The notes: generated from the sequence alone by a model not told the origin. A stretch of 64,000 nt of DNA from Roseivirga sp. (GCA_021404565.1 JAAWWF010000005.1:124001-188000); one strand, 5' to 3'. Shown: positions 1 to 8,802, counted from the first letter of the stretch. A program made the numbers and translations.

Positions 1-200
1 ACAGTAGGGTAGTACTCTCTTGAATTGCCAAAGAGTCTGTAGTCCACATAGCCCTTGTCTTTCATGCGCTTTAATAATGTAAGCACTGTGGTGGTGGCTG
101 GTTTGGGCTCCGGGAATTGGTCAAGCAAATCCTTGGTAAAGGCTTTCTTTAATTCCCAGAGGTAACTCATTAACTGTTCTTCACTTTTCGATAAACTCAT
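1..200 (-). CDS. BlaI/MecI/CopY-family transcriptional repressor, partial (N-terminal 66 residues)
   Basis: Reading the minus strand from the ATG at 200 gives an uninterrupted frame of 66 codons that runs off the window start. The peptide begins MSLSKSEEQLMSYLW and continues with TTTVLTLLKRMKDKGYV, the winged-helix recognition segment typical of penicillinase repressors. These proteins are small dimeric repressors that bind TACA-N2-TGTA operators and are removed by an M56/BlaR1-type membrane protease, usually encoded by the next gene downstream, which here would lie outside the window. The family assignment is firm even though the C-terminal dimerisation part is missing. Two operator-like palindromes sit directly upstream of the start, which fits autoregulation. 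Confidence 0.88.
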   Translation of the reverse strand, partial: MSLSKSEEQLMSYLWELKKAFTKDLLDQFPEPKPATTTVLTLLKRMKDKGYVDYRLFGNSREYYPT

Positions 201-201
201 G

Positions 202-237
202 CTCTACGCTTTTAGAGTGTGCTCTACAAATGTAGAG
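202..237. promoter_or_regulatory. Double BlaI-type operator upstream of the repressor gene
   Basis: Two 16-base inverted repeats lie in tandem: 202-217 (CTCTACGCTTTTAGAG, outer arms matched) and 222-237 (CTCTACAAATGTAGAG, a perfect 7-2-7 palindrome). The second contains TACA-N2-TGTA, the BlaI/MecI consensus. Their centres are 20 bases apart, about two helical turns, so two dimers could bind the same face. They lie 2 to 37 bases upstream of the repressor start, which fits autorepression. Confidence 0.7.
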
Positions 238-354
238 TTATTTATAACTAATACTACCGTTGATGGAATTTTGTTTCAACTTTTTTCAAAAAAGTCCTGA
301 CGATTCCTTTTGCCTATTGCTATTTACTTCCCCTGGCTTTTTTATTTTTGCTGT

Positions 355-1509
355 ATGCAAATCGACCTTTTTGATCCGAAAGACATTCGGGTCAACCTAT
401 TGCCATTTACCTATACCAGGCCTGTAGCCGAAATTCGGATAGGGATATTGAAAGTCACAGAGAAATGGCAGCAGTATGGTTTCGAAGCAGGCTTCGATAC
501 AGTCGATTATCTTAGTGGAAAATTCGAATCCCTGAATAGTCAGTTGAAGGTAAATGGGGCACTTTGCCCTGATGCCGATGTGGTAGAAGCGATCAAAGCC
601 CTGAAGCAGGGAGAAGAACTGATCTCTGATGGTCACGTACTGGCTTCCCATGGAGAGGTTTCTGCTTCTATAGATTATAAAAAGAAAGTGAGGCTGATAA
701 CTCAGTCCTGGCATATTTTTGCAAATAATAAGGAGCAAATTGAAGCTGATTTTATACTCATCACAGCCGGTAGAACATCCCAGCCTATCGATGACCCGCA
801 TACCATTGTATATGGCAGGGAAAACGTTTTTCTGGAAGAAGGAGCTTCCATAAAAGCGGCCATTATCAATGCTGAACAGGGGCCGGTTTACATTGGCAGG
901 AATGCCCAAGTGCATGAGGGAGCAATTATTAAGGGAGCCTTTGCCCTCTGTGAAGAGTCCCATGTGAATATGGGGGCTAAAGTCAGGGGAGACACAACAG
1001 TGGGGCCATACTCTAAGATTGGTGGTGAAGTTGGTAATTCTGTGATCTTCGGTTATAGTAACAAAGGGCATGAAGGATACCTCGGTAATTCGGTTCTCGG
1101 AGAATGGTGTAACATTGGGGCCGATACAAATACCTCTAACCTCAAGAATAACTACGCTCCCGTGAAGCTATGGAGCTATAGCAAGGGAGGTTTTGCCAAT
1201 ACCGGGCTGCAGTTCTGCGGCCTTATGATGGGAGATCACGCCAAGTGCGGAATCAACACCATGTTCAATACCGGTACTGTTGTTGGTGTTGGAGCCAGTG
1301 TTTTCGGTTCAGGTTATCCCAGAAATTTCATCCCTTCTTTCTCATGGGGAGGCGCCAATGGTTTTATTACCTTTCAACCCAGAAAATTCACTGAAGTAGC
1401 CAAGGCTGTAATGGATAGAAGGGGGATGGACTTCGATGAGCAGGAGAAGGCCATCCTGGATAAGGTATTTGCCGAGACGATTGACTACAGAATTTGGGAT
1501 AAAAAATAA
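355..1509 (+). CDS. GlmU-like sugar nucleotidyltransferase family protein with left-handed beta-helix
   Basis: A 384-residue protein of the GlmU-like family common in Bacteroidota. The N-terminus contains LLPFTYTRPVAEIRIGIL, a conserved family signature that replaces the usual nucleotidyltransferase G-x-G-T-R-M loop. From about residue 160 to 320 there are hexapeptide repeats (IGRNAQVHEGAIIKG, VNMGAKVRGDTTVG) forming a left-handed beta-helix, as in acyl- and sugar-nucleotide transferases. The ATG at 355 is chosen because the family starts with a short segment directly before the L-L-P-F motif; an in-frame start at 310 would add a hydrophobic extension not usual in the family. The substrate is unknown; a role in cell-envelope sugar metabolism is inference. 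holB follows after one base. Confidence 0.8.
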   Translation: MQIDLFDPKDIRVNLLPFTYTRPVAEIRIGILKVTEKWQQYGFEAGFDTVDYLSGKFESLNSQLKVNGALCPDADVVEAIKALKQGEELISDGHVLASHGEVSASIDYKKKVRLITQSWHIFANNKEQIEADFILITAGRTSQPIDDPHTIVYGRENVFLEEGASIKAAIINAEQGPVYIGRNAQVHEGAIIKGAFALCEESHVNMGAKVRGDTTVGPYSKIGGEVGNSVIFGYSNKGHEGYLGNSVLGEWCNIGADTNTSNLKNNYAPVKLWSYSKGGFANTGLQFCGLMMGDHAKCGINTMFNTGTVVGVGASVFGSGYPRNFIPSFSWGGANGFITFQPRKFTEVAKAVMDRRGMDFDEQEKAILDKVFAETIDYRIWDKK

Positions 1510-1510
1510 T

Positions 1511-2638
1511 ATGCGATTTCAGGATATACCGGGACAGGAGGAAATTAAGCAGAAGCTCAGAGATGCGTTAAAACGTGACCATGTAGCACATGCCCAGCTT
1601 TTTGCCGGACCGGATGGTTCTCCTAACCTGGCGATGGCACTCGCTTTTGCTACTTATCTCAATTGTGCAAATAGAACGGAAACAGATGCCTGTGGAGAAT
1701 GTCCTTCATGCGTGAAAAATGCAAAACTCGTTCATCCCGATTTGCATTTCATTTTCCCAACCTCAGCCACTCCCAAGTTTAAAAGGGAAGATGCTACCAG
1801 CGATAAGTTTTTAACAGAGTGGAGGTCTTTTGTCCTGTCTATGCCATATGGTAATGTCACCGACTGGAGTTTTCATTTTGGCTGGGAGAACAAGCAGGTG
1901 ATCATTCCTCGCAAAGAAAGCCGGAATATCATCAATAGTCTCGCGCTTAAATCCTTTGAGGGTTCATATAAAATTATGCTCGTCTGGCTGCCCGAATTGA
2001 TGAATGTCAATGCCGCGAACGGTATTCTTAAAATATTGGAAGAGCCTCCAGAGAAGACCATTTTTCTCATGGTCTCCAATGATGCCAATCGCCTGCTGAC
2101 TACCATTATTTCCAGGACCCAGATTTTGCGAATACCCGCTTTTACGGATGAAGAGATTAAAGAATCGCTGGAAGCAAAGGAAGGTTTAAGCCTTGAGAAA
2201 ATTGGTCAAATAGCCTATTTGGCAGAGGGGAACCTCCGGGTGGCTACTCATCTGGCCGATGGAGATGTAAACGAGGTACAGGAACTTTTTAAGAACTGGA
2301 TGCGCCTTTGTTTTACCTGGGACTTTAAGGGCATGACCAAAATGGCTGATGATTTTCAAAAATCAGGTAAAGAACAGCAAAAGAGTCTTTTTAATGCTGG
2401 AACAAAAGTGCTGAGAGATACTCTTATCAATCAGTTTGAAGCCAAAGATCTGATGCGTGTACCCGATTCTGAGGCTGGCTTTATTCAGAATTTCGGCAAA
2501 GTTTTCAATCCGGAGAAGATCGCTATGGTTACCCCAAAGCTGGAGGAAGCTCACTATCATATTGAGCGAAATGCCAATGCGAAAATCCTTTTCCTTGATT
2601 TATCTCTCTCCATTGCCCAAATTGCGCGATCTAACTAA
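1511..2638 (+). CDS. holB: DNA polymerase III delta-prime subunit
   Basis: A 375-residue clamp-loader subunit. The start is the ATG at 1511, one base after the upstream stop, giving MRFQDIPGQEEIKQKLRDAL, the usual delta-prime N-terminus. The Walker A position reads FAGPDGSPNLAMALA, lacking the lysine, as expected for a subunit that does not hydrolyse ATP. A cysteine cluster around residues 51-66 (C then CGECPSC) is the structural zinc site. ILKILEEPPEKTIFLMVSN and a sensor region with SRTQ follow at about residues 175-205. It works with the DnaX and delta subunits to open the sliding clamp; none of those is in the window. It is followed by a hairpin and hemC. Confidence 0.93.
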   Translation: MRFQDIPGQEEIKQKLRDALKRDHVAHAQLFAGPDGSPNLAMALAFATYLNCANRTETDACGECPSCVKNAKLVHPDLHFIFPTSATPKFKREDATSDKFLTEWRSFVLSMPYGNVTDWSFHFGWENKQVIIPRKESRNIINSLALKSFEGSYKIMLVWLPELMNVNAANGILKILEEPPEKTIFLMVSNDANRLLTTIISRTQILRIPAFTDEEIKESLEAKEGLSLEKIGQIAYLAEGNLRVATHLADGDVNEVQELFKNWMRLCFTWDFKGMTKMADDFQKSGKEQQKSLFNAGTKVLRDTLINQFEAKDLMRVPDSEAGFIQNFGKVFNPEKIAMVTPKLEEAHYHIERNANAKILFLDLSLSIAQIARSN

Positions 2639-2652
2639 ATTGTGAGGCTTTT

Positions 2653-2670
2653 CTGGCTTTTCAAAGCCAG
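2653..2670. other. Intergenic hairpin between holB and hemC
   Basis: CTGGCTTT and AAAGCCAG form an 8-base perfect inverted repeat with a 2-base centre. No T-run follows, so it is not a canonical terminator. It may act as a processing or attenuation element ahead of hemC. Confidence 0.4.
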
Positions 2671-2696
2671 GATAAGTCAACAAAAACACTGAGTGT

Positions 2697-3623
2697 ATGC
2701 TGATCAGAATAGGAACCCGGGGAAGTAAGCTGGCATTGTGGCAGGCATATCATGTGGAAGAACGGCTTAATCAGGCTGGAATTGACACAGAAATCGTCAC
2801 CATTGAAACCAAAGGGGATAAAATCCTGAATGTATCCATCGCTAAAATTGGCAGCAAGGGAGTGTTTACAGAGGAGATAGAAGAGCAGCTGGCTGACGGC
2901 CATATCGATATAGCGGTGCACAGTGCCAAAGACATGCAGTCTTCATTGCCCGATGGCTTTGAGTTGATCGCCTTTATGGAGCGTGAAAGGTGCAATGATG
3001 TGGTCGTGAGTAGGAAGCAAGGCCTGTCTGTGAAAAATCAGGATGCTTTCATTTTGGGTACTTCTTCAACACGAAGAGTAGCTACACTTAAGAGCTTTTA
3101 TCCGCATATCCAAACGGTACCGGTTAGAGGTAATCTGCAGACCAGAATCAGAAAAATGGATGAAGGTGCCTGTGATGCTTTACTTCTGGCTTATGCAGGG
3201 GTACATCGCATGGGCTATAACGATATGATTGCTGAGCACCTGAGTTTGGAAGAATTCACACCGGCCGTAGGCCAGGGTTCTGTAGCCATTGAGGTATTCG
3301 AAAACCTGGAGACAAACAAGAAGCAGGCAGTAAGAACTGCTCTAAATCATGAAGCAACAGAAACCTGTCTCTTAGCAGAAAGGGCCTTTCTTAAAACAAT
3401 GGATGGCGGTTGTAGTATACCGGTTTTTGGTCTTGCAAGACTCAATGGAGAAACAATTGACATGCAGGGTGGTATTATAAGCCTGGATGGCAGTGAATCC
3501 GTTAGAAAATCTCGCTCCGCCAGTAAAGATAAAGCAGCAGAATTGGGTGCTGAGCTTGCCCGCGAGGTACTTGACAACGGTGGTGCTCCTATTTTAGAAT
3601 CAATTAAAAATCAGTCGATATAA
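2697..3623 (+). CDS. hemC: Hydroxymethylbilane synthase (porphobilinogen deaminase)
   Basis: A 308-residue cytoplasmic enzyme that polymerises four porphobilinogen units to hydroxymethylbilane in tetrapyrrole synthesis. The N-terminus IRIGTRGSKLALWQA, the catalytic-aspartate segment HSAKDMQSSLPDG near residue 80, the arginine-rich cofactor-binding run around LGTSSTRRVATL and PVRGNLQTRIRK, and the dipyrromethane-attachment cysteine in MDGGCSIPVFG near residue 238 are all present. Length is normal. The uroporphyrinogen decarboxylase gene hemE is in the same window at 50621 but is not adjacent. A cyclophilin lipoprotein gene begins 2 bases after the stop, so co-transcription is likely. Confidence 0.96.
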   Translation: MLIRIGTRGSKLALWQAYHVEERLNQAGIDTEIVTIETKGDKILNVSIAKIGSKGVFTEEIEEQLADGHIDIAVHSAKDMQSSLPDGFELIAFMERERCNDVVVSRKQGLSVKNQDAFILGTSSTRRVATLKSFYPHIQTVPVRGNLQTRIRKMDEGACDALLLAYAGVHRMGYNDMIAEHLSLEEFTPAVGQGSVAIEVFENLETNKKQAVRTALNHEATETCLLAERAFLKTMDGGCSIPVFGLARLNGETIDMQGGIISLDGSESVRKSRSASKDKAAELGAELAREVLDNGGAPILESIKNQSI

Positions 3624-3625
3624 TT

Positions 3626-4531
3626 ATGAAAACGAAATTATTAACCGGTTTTATGCTGGCTTTGATGCTGATAGTAGCTGCGGCCTGCTCATCTGGTTCT
3701 GAGAGTTCAGAAACCGTAACAGATCAGAAACCTGCCGCTCTGGTGGGCAACGACTTCCTGGTTACCATTACTACTGATCTTGGGGTAATGAGGGCCGTAT
3801 TGCACGATCAGACCCCTAAGCACAAAGAGAATTTTATCAAGCTGGCCAAAGAAGGTTTCTTTGACAGCCTCCTTTTCCATAGGATTATACCTCAGTTTAT
3901 GATCCAGGGAGGAGACCCGATTTCAAAAAATGCAGGACCGGATGTCAACCTGGGGTCAGGTGGTCCCGGTTATACCATAGACGCGGAAATTTTGCCCGAG
4001 TTCTATCATAAAAAGGGCGCTTTATCCGCGGCAAGAAGAGGAGGACCGGGAAACCCCGAATTGAAATCAAGTGGGAGTCAGTTCTATATTGTACAAGGCT
4101 TTGTTCAGCCCTACAATCAGGTGGTGCTCAACAATGTTGAGGCAGGAAAATGTCTTACTAAACTGAGATCTGATTTTCCTGAAGATCCTTTGCTGACTGA
4201 GTTGAATGACGCTTTTCAGACAGGAGGTCAACAGGGGTACTTTGACAAGGTGGTAGAGCTCAAAGATAAACTTACTGAGAAAACAGGAATCGAAATATCA
4301 AGCCCACAAGAGCGCATTGATGCTTACACTACTGTTGGTGGGTACCCCAGCCTCGATGGTCAGTACACAGTTTTCGGCCAGGTGATTGACGGACTTGATA
4401 TTCTGGACAGGATAGCCGGAGTTCAAACCAAGCCGGGAGACAGACCTGTAGAGGATGTGAGAATGTTTGTGACTGTAGAAGAAATGCCTAAAGCGCAAAT
4501 CGCCAGGGAATACGGTCATACTTATCTTTAA
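3626..4531 (+). CDS. Cyclophilin-type peptidylprolyl isomerase, lipoprotein (first of three)
   Basis: A 301-residue envelope protein. A type II signal peptide ends in the lipobox VAAAC at residue 21, so it is probably anchored in a membrane facing the periplasm. The cyclophilin core starts near residue 47; the active-site segment FHRIIPQFMIQGGDP lies near residue 90 and GSQFYIVQG near 153. The fold is then interrupted by about 60 charged residues (roughly 165-225) before GGYPSLDGQYTVFGQVIDG completes it. This inserted form is common in Bacteroidota cyclophilins. It catalyses X-Pro isomerisation during folding of exported proteins (family knowledge). It is the first of three consecutive paralogs. 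Confidence 0.92.
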   Translation: MKTKLLTGFMLALMLIVAAACSSGSESSETVTDQKPAALVGNDFLVTITTDLGVMRAVLHDQTPKHKENFIKLAKEGFFDSLLFHRIIPQFMIQGGDPISKNAGPDVNLGSGGPGYTIDAEILPEFYHKKGALSAARRGGPGNPELKSSGSQFYIVQGFVQPYNQVVLNNVEAGKCLTKLRSDFPEDPLLTELNDAFQTGGQQGYFDKVVELKDKLTEKTGIEISSPQERIDAYTTVGGYPSLDGQYTVFGQVIDGLDILDRIAGVQTKPGDRPVEDVRMFVTVEEMPKAQIAREYGHTYL

Positions 4532-4553
4532 ATAAACCAGGTTAGGGTATCAT

Positions 4554-4580
4554 CTCCGTTTAGACCTTAAGCGGAGTTTT
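4554..4580 (+). terminator. Possible weak terminator between the first and second isomerase genes
   Basis: CTCCGTTTA and TAAGCGGAG pair with one wobble across a 5-base loop and are followed by TTTT. The T-run is short, so partial readthrough into the next isomerase gene is likely. Confidence 0.42.
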
Positions 4581-4602
4581 GCAACCGAAATACTTTGAAT
4601 AG

Positions 4603-5454
4603 ATGAAGCGCCTACTGATTGTCGTGTTTTTTTCTTTTTTCCTCACCGGTTATGCCCAGGCAAATGGAGGTAAAGATAAATGGGATTATATCGTCACCAT
4701 CAATACCAGCAAAGGAGAGATGAAAGTCATGCTCTTTGATGAAACTCCCAATCATAAGGCAAACTTTCTTAAGCTGATCAAGCAGGGCTACTATGACAGC
4801 CTTACTTTTCACAGGGTAATGAAAAACTTCATGGTGCAGGGAGGAGACCCCTACTCAAGGCTGGGATCAAACGCTGGCCGGGTTGGAAACGGTGGTCCGG
4901 GCTATACGGTGCCCGCTGAGTTCCGGTCTAAGTATTTTCATCACAAAGGTGCCCTGGCGGCAGCACGACAGCCTGATTTGGGCAATCCGCACCGCGCTTC
5001 TTCCGGGAGTCAATTCTACATTGTGCAAGGGGAAAAGGTTGATGAAAAGCAGCTCAAGCCCTTAAATACCATGATCATTCGGGATGCGCTCAAAAAGATC
5101 AAAAGAGGAACGCCCCTGGCTGATACTCTGGGCCAGGCCTCTCGTCTTGGTCGGGAAGCTTTTGAGCAGAAGCTGGTGGATTTGAAAGACGAGATTGAAG
5201 AAGCCACAGGGTTCAAAATTGTGGTCCCTCAGGAAAGGCTTGATGTTTATACCACCACAGGTGGTGTGCCTCATTTAGATGAGCAATACACAGTTTTTGG
5301 AAGGGTAATCGTGGGTTTGGAGGTGGTGGACAAGATTGCAGAAGTAGAAACAGGCAGAGCAAACCGACCCACTGAACCTGTTTGGATGCACATTTCAGCA
5401 GAAAGGCTTAAGAAGAAAAAAATCATCAAACTTTACGGCAATATCTATGAATAA
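4603..5454 (+). CDS. Cyclophilin-type peptidylprolyl isomerase, secreted (second of three)
   Basis: A 283-residue protein with a cleavable Sec signal (MKRLLIVVFFSFFLTGYAQA) and no lipobox, so it is likely soluble in the periplasm, unlike its two neighbours. The cyclophilin core carries FHRVMKNFMVQGGDP near residue 68 and GSQFYIVQG near 137. A Lys/Glu-rich insertion of about 65 residues precedes GGVPHLDEQYTVFGRVIVG. Its last 8 bases overlap the third isomerase gene in another frame, so those two are almost certainly translated from one message. Its relation to the first copy is clear from sequence. Confidence 0.92.
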   Translation: MKRLLIVVFFSFFLTGYAQANGGKDKWDYIVTINTSKGEMKVMLFDETPNHKANFLKLIKQGYYDSLTFHRVMKNFMVQGGDPYSRLGSNAGRVGNGGPGYTVPAEFRSKYFHHKGALAAARQPDLGNPHRASSGSQFYIVQGEKVDEKQLKPLNTMIIRDALKKIKRGTPLADTLGQASRLGREAFEQKLVDLKDEIEEATGFKIVVPQERLDVYTTTGGVPHLDEQYTVFGRVIVGLEVVDKIAEVETGRANRPTEPVWMHISAERLKKKKIIKLYGNIYE

Positions 5455-6334
5455 CTTCAAACCCCTATGGAGGAAACAGCTCGTATTTATATTGCTGGGC
5501 CTGGTTGTGTTTGGCTGTGCCGAGAAGAAAGAAGTGGTGGTTTTTGAAACCCCATTTGGTGAAATGACGGCCATTCTTTATGATGAAACTCCTATTCACA
5601 AAGAGAACTTCCTGAAACTTGCCAAATCAGGTCAGTACAATGATGTACTCTTCCACAGGGTGATTGAGAATTTTATGATCCAAACCGGTGATTTGTCGAC
5701 AGGGGCTGCTGAGAAAGATGCGAACTACCGGTTGGATGCTGAATTTCGGTCGCCTGAATACTTCCATGTTAAAGGATCCTTAGCTGCTGCCCGCAGGGGA
5801 GATGAAACTAATCCAAAAAAGGAATCCAGTGGGTCTCAGTTTTATATTGTTCAGGGAGAGACCTACGATGAAGAGGGGCTGAAACTAAGAGCAAAAAGAA
5901 GACATTTCCTTAAGCTTTATCCACTTTTTCAGAGGGCTATCAAGACAGACAGGGCAGTAGAACTTACCGAGAAGTGGGCTTATCATACCAACAAATATCA
6001 GGAAGATACTACCTACGATTTCGGCACTGCACAAGAAGAGCTCATATTAAATTCGCAGTCCACCCTGGAAGAGCTGTTTGGCCCCCTGGATGATCCCGGC
6101 TATAATGAAGAACAAAAGCAGGTGTATGCTACTATTGGCGGAGCTCCGCATTTGGACGGAGAATACACGGTATTTGGAAAAGTTGTGGAAGGGCTAGACG
6201 TAATTGATAAAGTGGCTGCGCAAGCCACGGACGATCGTGACAGGCCTCTGGAAGAAATCAGACTCAAAGTAAGAGTTGAGTCCATGAGTACCGCTGAGTA
6301 CCAGTCCAGATACGGGAAATATTTAAGAAAATAA
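5447..6334 (+). CDS. Cyclophilin-type peptidylprolyl isomerase, lipoprotein (third of three)
   Basis: A 295-residue protein. The signal peptide ends in LVVFGC (cysteine near residue 24), a lipobox. The cyclophilin core contains FHRVIENFMIQTGD, which departs from the usual Q-G-G-D by having Q-T-G-D, and GSQFYIVQG. The insertion between the two halves of the core is longest here (about 90 residues, roughly 145-225), before GGAPHLDGEYTVFGKVVEG. The start overlaps the previous gene by 8 bases, and the RmlD-like gene begins one base after its stop, giving a tight operon. The altered active-site neighbour and longer insertion suggest it has diverged from the other two copies. Confidence 0.9.
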   Translation: MNNFKPLWRKQLVFILLGLVVFGCAEKKEVVVFETPFGEMTAILYDETPIHKENFLKLAKSGQYNDVLFHRVIENFMIQTGDLSTGAAEKDANYRLDAEFRSPEYFHVKGSLAAARRGDETNPKKESSGSQFYIVQGETYDEEGLKLRAKRRHFLKLYPLFQRAIKTDRAVELTEKWAYHTNKYQEDTTYDFGTAQEELILNSQSTLEELFGPLDDPGYNEEQKQVYATIGGAPHLDGEYTVFGKVVEGLDVIDKVAAQATDDRDRPLEEIRLKVRVESMSTAEYQSRYGKYLRK

Positions 6335-6335
6335 C

Positions 6336-7247
6336 ATGAAGGTACTCATCACCGGAGCCAATGGGCTATTGGGACAAAAGCTCGTAAAGCTGATTTTAGA
6401 CAGGGGGCAGGATGAACTCATAGCTACTGCTCGTGGGGCCAATCGCCTGCCTTATCCTGCAGAAAACTATACCTATACCTCTCTCGATATAACTGATCCG
6501 GCAAAAGTAGAAGACGTTATCGCTGAGGCTAAGCCGGATGTGGTTATTCATACAGCGGCCATGACCAATGTAGATCAGTGCGAAACAGAACGAGAGAGTT
6601 GTTGGGAGCTGAATGTGAATGCAACAGCATACCTGTTGAAGGCCTGTGAGCGGTCCGGAACATTCTTCCTCCACCTTTCAACCGATTTCATTTTCGATGG
6701 TGAAGCTGGCCCTTACGATGAGGAGGCTGCTGCTAATCCTATCAGCTATTATGGCGATAGTAAGTTAAGGTCAGAGGAGGTTGTCAAGGCCGGTAAGACG
6801 AATTGGGCGATCGTGCGCACCGTGCTGGTATACGGCATTGCCCATGACATAAGTCGCTCCAATATTATTCTTTGGGTTAAGAGCTCTTTGGAACAAGGCA
6901 AGCAGATAAAGGTGGTGGATGACCAGCTCAGAAGCCCCACACTGGCAGAGGACCTGGCCATGGGCTGCTATCTCATAGCACAGCAGCGGGCTGGAGGAGT
7001 TTTCAATATTTGTGGTAAAGACCTGCTCACTCCCCATGAAATGGCCATTAAAACAGCCGATTTTTTTAATCTTGACACATCCACTATGGAACGTGCCGAT
7101 GCCTCCACTTTCCAACAAACTGCTAAAAGGCCACCCAAAACAGGTTTGCTTATTGATAAAGCGGTGTCTGAACTGGGCTATCAACCCCATTCTTTTGATG
7201 AGGGCATTGCCTTTGTTGCCAGTCAAATAGAGAGGGGCGGCCGTTAG
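6336..7247 (+). CDS. RmlD-like NAD(P)-dependent sugar-nucleotide reductase (extended SDR)
   Basis: A 303-residue Rossmann-fold enzyme. TGANGLLGQK at residues 6-15 is the nucleotide-binding loop, the catalytic Y-x3-K occurs as YYGDSK near residue 138, and HLSTDFIFDG marks the conserved strand after the active-site serine. The sequence resembles dTDP-4-dehydrorhamnose reductase, although no rhamnose-pathway genes (rmlA, B, C) are near, so the actual substrate may differ. It lies one base downstream of the third isomerase and is the last gene of the plus-strand run before a gap with the next promoter. Confidence 0.82.
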   Translation: MKVLITGANGLLGQKLVKLILDRGQDELIATARGANRLPYPAENYTYTSLDITDPAKVEDVIAEAKPDVVIHTAAMTNVDQCETERESCWELNVNATAYLLKACERSGTFFLHLSTDFIFDGEAGPYDEEAAANPISYYGDSKLRSEEVVKAGKTNWAIVRTVLVYGIAHDISRSNIILWVKSSLEQGKQIKVVDDQLRSPTLAEDLAMGCYLIAQQRAGGVFNICGKDLLTPHEMAIKTADFFNLDTSTMERADASTFQQTAKRPPKTGLLIDKAVSELGYQPHSFDEGIAFVASQIERGGR

Positions 7248-7338
7248 CGGATAACGATTGCAAAAGCCGTAAGAATTTGAATATATTTAGAGTGCGCAAT
7301 TTTTTAACCTGCGCCAATTAACCTTAAAATCAAAAAAA

Positions 7339-8736
7339 ATGGCTGTTAATGTTAGCTCCGATAATCGGGGGCAGTGGGGATCCAAGTTTGGATTTATCAT
7401 GGCTGCTGCCGGTTCTGCTGTCGGATTGGGAAACATATGGCGTTTCCCCTACATCACCGGTGAAAACGGTGGTGGTGCCTTTGTACTGGTCTACTTGCTC
7501 TGTGTAATCCTTATAGGAGTACCTTTGCTCTTTACCGAAATGGGCCTTGGACGTATGACCAAGAAGAGTACCATTGGTGCTTTTAAAGACACAGGTGCCA
7601 ATTCTGTTTACATGGGTGCAGGAGCAATTCTGGCACTTGGAGTAAGCTTTTTCGTACTGTCTTACTATGGCAATATTGCCGGGTGGACCATCGGTTACAT
7701 CTTTAAGATGCTCTCCGGTTCTGAGGGAACCTTCACTGAATTTGCAGCGAATCCTTCTTATACCATTCCCCTGATGGGAGTATTTGTGGTAGCCACTGTG
7801 CTCATTGTACTGGGAGGTGTTTCTGGCGGAATTGAGAAAGCCGCCAAGTTTTTGATGCCCTTGCTCTTTATACTGATCACAGTAGTAGCCATTCGTGGGC
7901 TTACCCTGGAAGGTGCCATGAAAGGGGTCGATTTCTATATGAATCCCGACTTCAGTAAAATTAATGCAAATACATTTTTAGTCGCGCTCGGTCAGGCCTT
8001 CTTCTCTATGAGTATTGGCTGGGGTATTATGATCACCTACGGATCTTATCTGCCTAAAAACTCCAACATCGTAAGCTCTGGGGTCTGGGTAGGTTTTATG
8101 GATGCTGGTGTGGCCTTGTTGGCAGGTTTTATGATTTTCCCCGCAGTATTTGCCTTCGGTAAAGATCCTGCTTCCGGTCCTGCACTGGTTTTCGAAATAT
8201 TACCTGAGGTATTCAATGCCATGCCCGGTGGAGCGATTATAGGTGGGTTTTTCTTCCTCTTACTCCTGGTAGCAGCACTTACCTCTTCCGTTTCTATGCT
8301 CGAGGTGCCAGCTTCTTATTTTATGGATGAGAAGAAGTGGAGCCGCAAGAAGGCTGCCTGGACGGTCGGTATTATGTTATTCGTGGTGGGTATTCCTTCA
8401 GCACTGTCTAAAGGCGGCAATGCCTTCTTTAGTGAAATGAGCGTTCAGCTCCCCTGGATGGATGATCCGGCTGTAGGCTTTCAGGACATACTCGATTATT
8501 TCTTCGGTACCTTCTTTATTGTGGTAGTGGCCCTGGTGACCTGTATCTATGTCGCCTGGAAAATTGGTGCTGAGAAAATTGTTGGTGAGCTTGCCGAAGG
8601 TTCTGAAAAATTCAGAGCGGGTACGCTCAAGGCCAAAGGCTTTGTATTCTTTATCAAGTTTGTATGTCCATTGGTAATTCTGGCAGTATTACTGAATATG
8701 CTGGGTGTCTTTGGCATCTTTGCAGGAGGAGGCTGA
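7339..8736 (+). CDS. Sodium-dependent transporter of the SNF/NSS family
   Basis: A 465-residue inner-membrane protein with 11 to 12 predicted hydrophobic helices. The first helix holds AAAGSAVGLGNIWRFPYI, the hallmark of neurotransmitter:sodium symporters, with the unwound substrate and sodium site at G-L-G-N. Prokaryotic members such as LeuT move amino acids with sodium; the substrate here cannot be read from sequence. It is transcribed alone: a 91-base gap lies upstream and a strong terminator follows. Confidence 0.92.
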   Translation: MAVNVSSDNRGQWGSKFGFIMAAAGSAVGLGNIWRFPYITGENGGGAFVLVYLLCVILIGVPLLFTEMGLGRMTKKSTIGAFKDTGANSVYMGAGAILALGVSFFVLSYYGNIAGWTIGYIFKMLSGSEGTFTEFAANPSYTIPLMGVFVVATVLIVLGGVSGGIEKAAKFLMPLLFILITVVAIRGLTLEGAMKGVDFYMNPDFSKINANTFLVALGQAFFSMSIGWGIMITYGSYLPKNSNIVSSGVWVGFMDAGVALLAGFMIFPAVFAFGKDPASGPALVFEILPEVFNAMPGGAIIGGFFFLLLLVAALTSSVSMLEVPASYFMDEKKWSRKKAAWTVGIMLFVVGIPSALSKGGNAFFSEMSVQLPWMDDPAVGFQDILDYFFGTFFIVVVALVTCIYVAWKIGAEKIVGELAEGSEKFRAGTLKAKGFVFFIKFVCPLVILAVLLNMLGVFGIFAGGG

Positions 8737-8752
8737 TATCGATATCTAATCT

Positions 8753-8802
8753 AAGGACGCCATCCCTTTATGCGCAAGCAGAAAGGGATGGCGTCCTTTT
8801 TT
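8753..8802 (+). terminator. Strong intrinsic terminator after the SNF transporter
   Basis: A perfect 17-base inverted repeat (8753-8769 with 8782-8798, arms starting AAGGACGCCATCC) encloses a 12-base loop and is followed by a run of T residues. Confidence 0.93.

Noticed and set aside
397-1071. 224-codon minus-strand frame opposite the GlmU-like gene
   Set aside because: It overlaps a strongly supported beta-helix protein and has no family match.
6771-7226. 151-codon minus-strand frame inside the RmlD-like gene
   Set aside because: It is a shadow of the SDR gene, with no domain or regulatory context.
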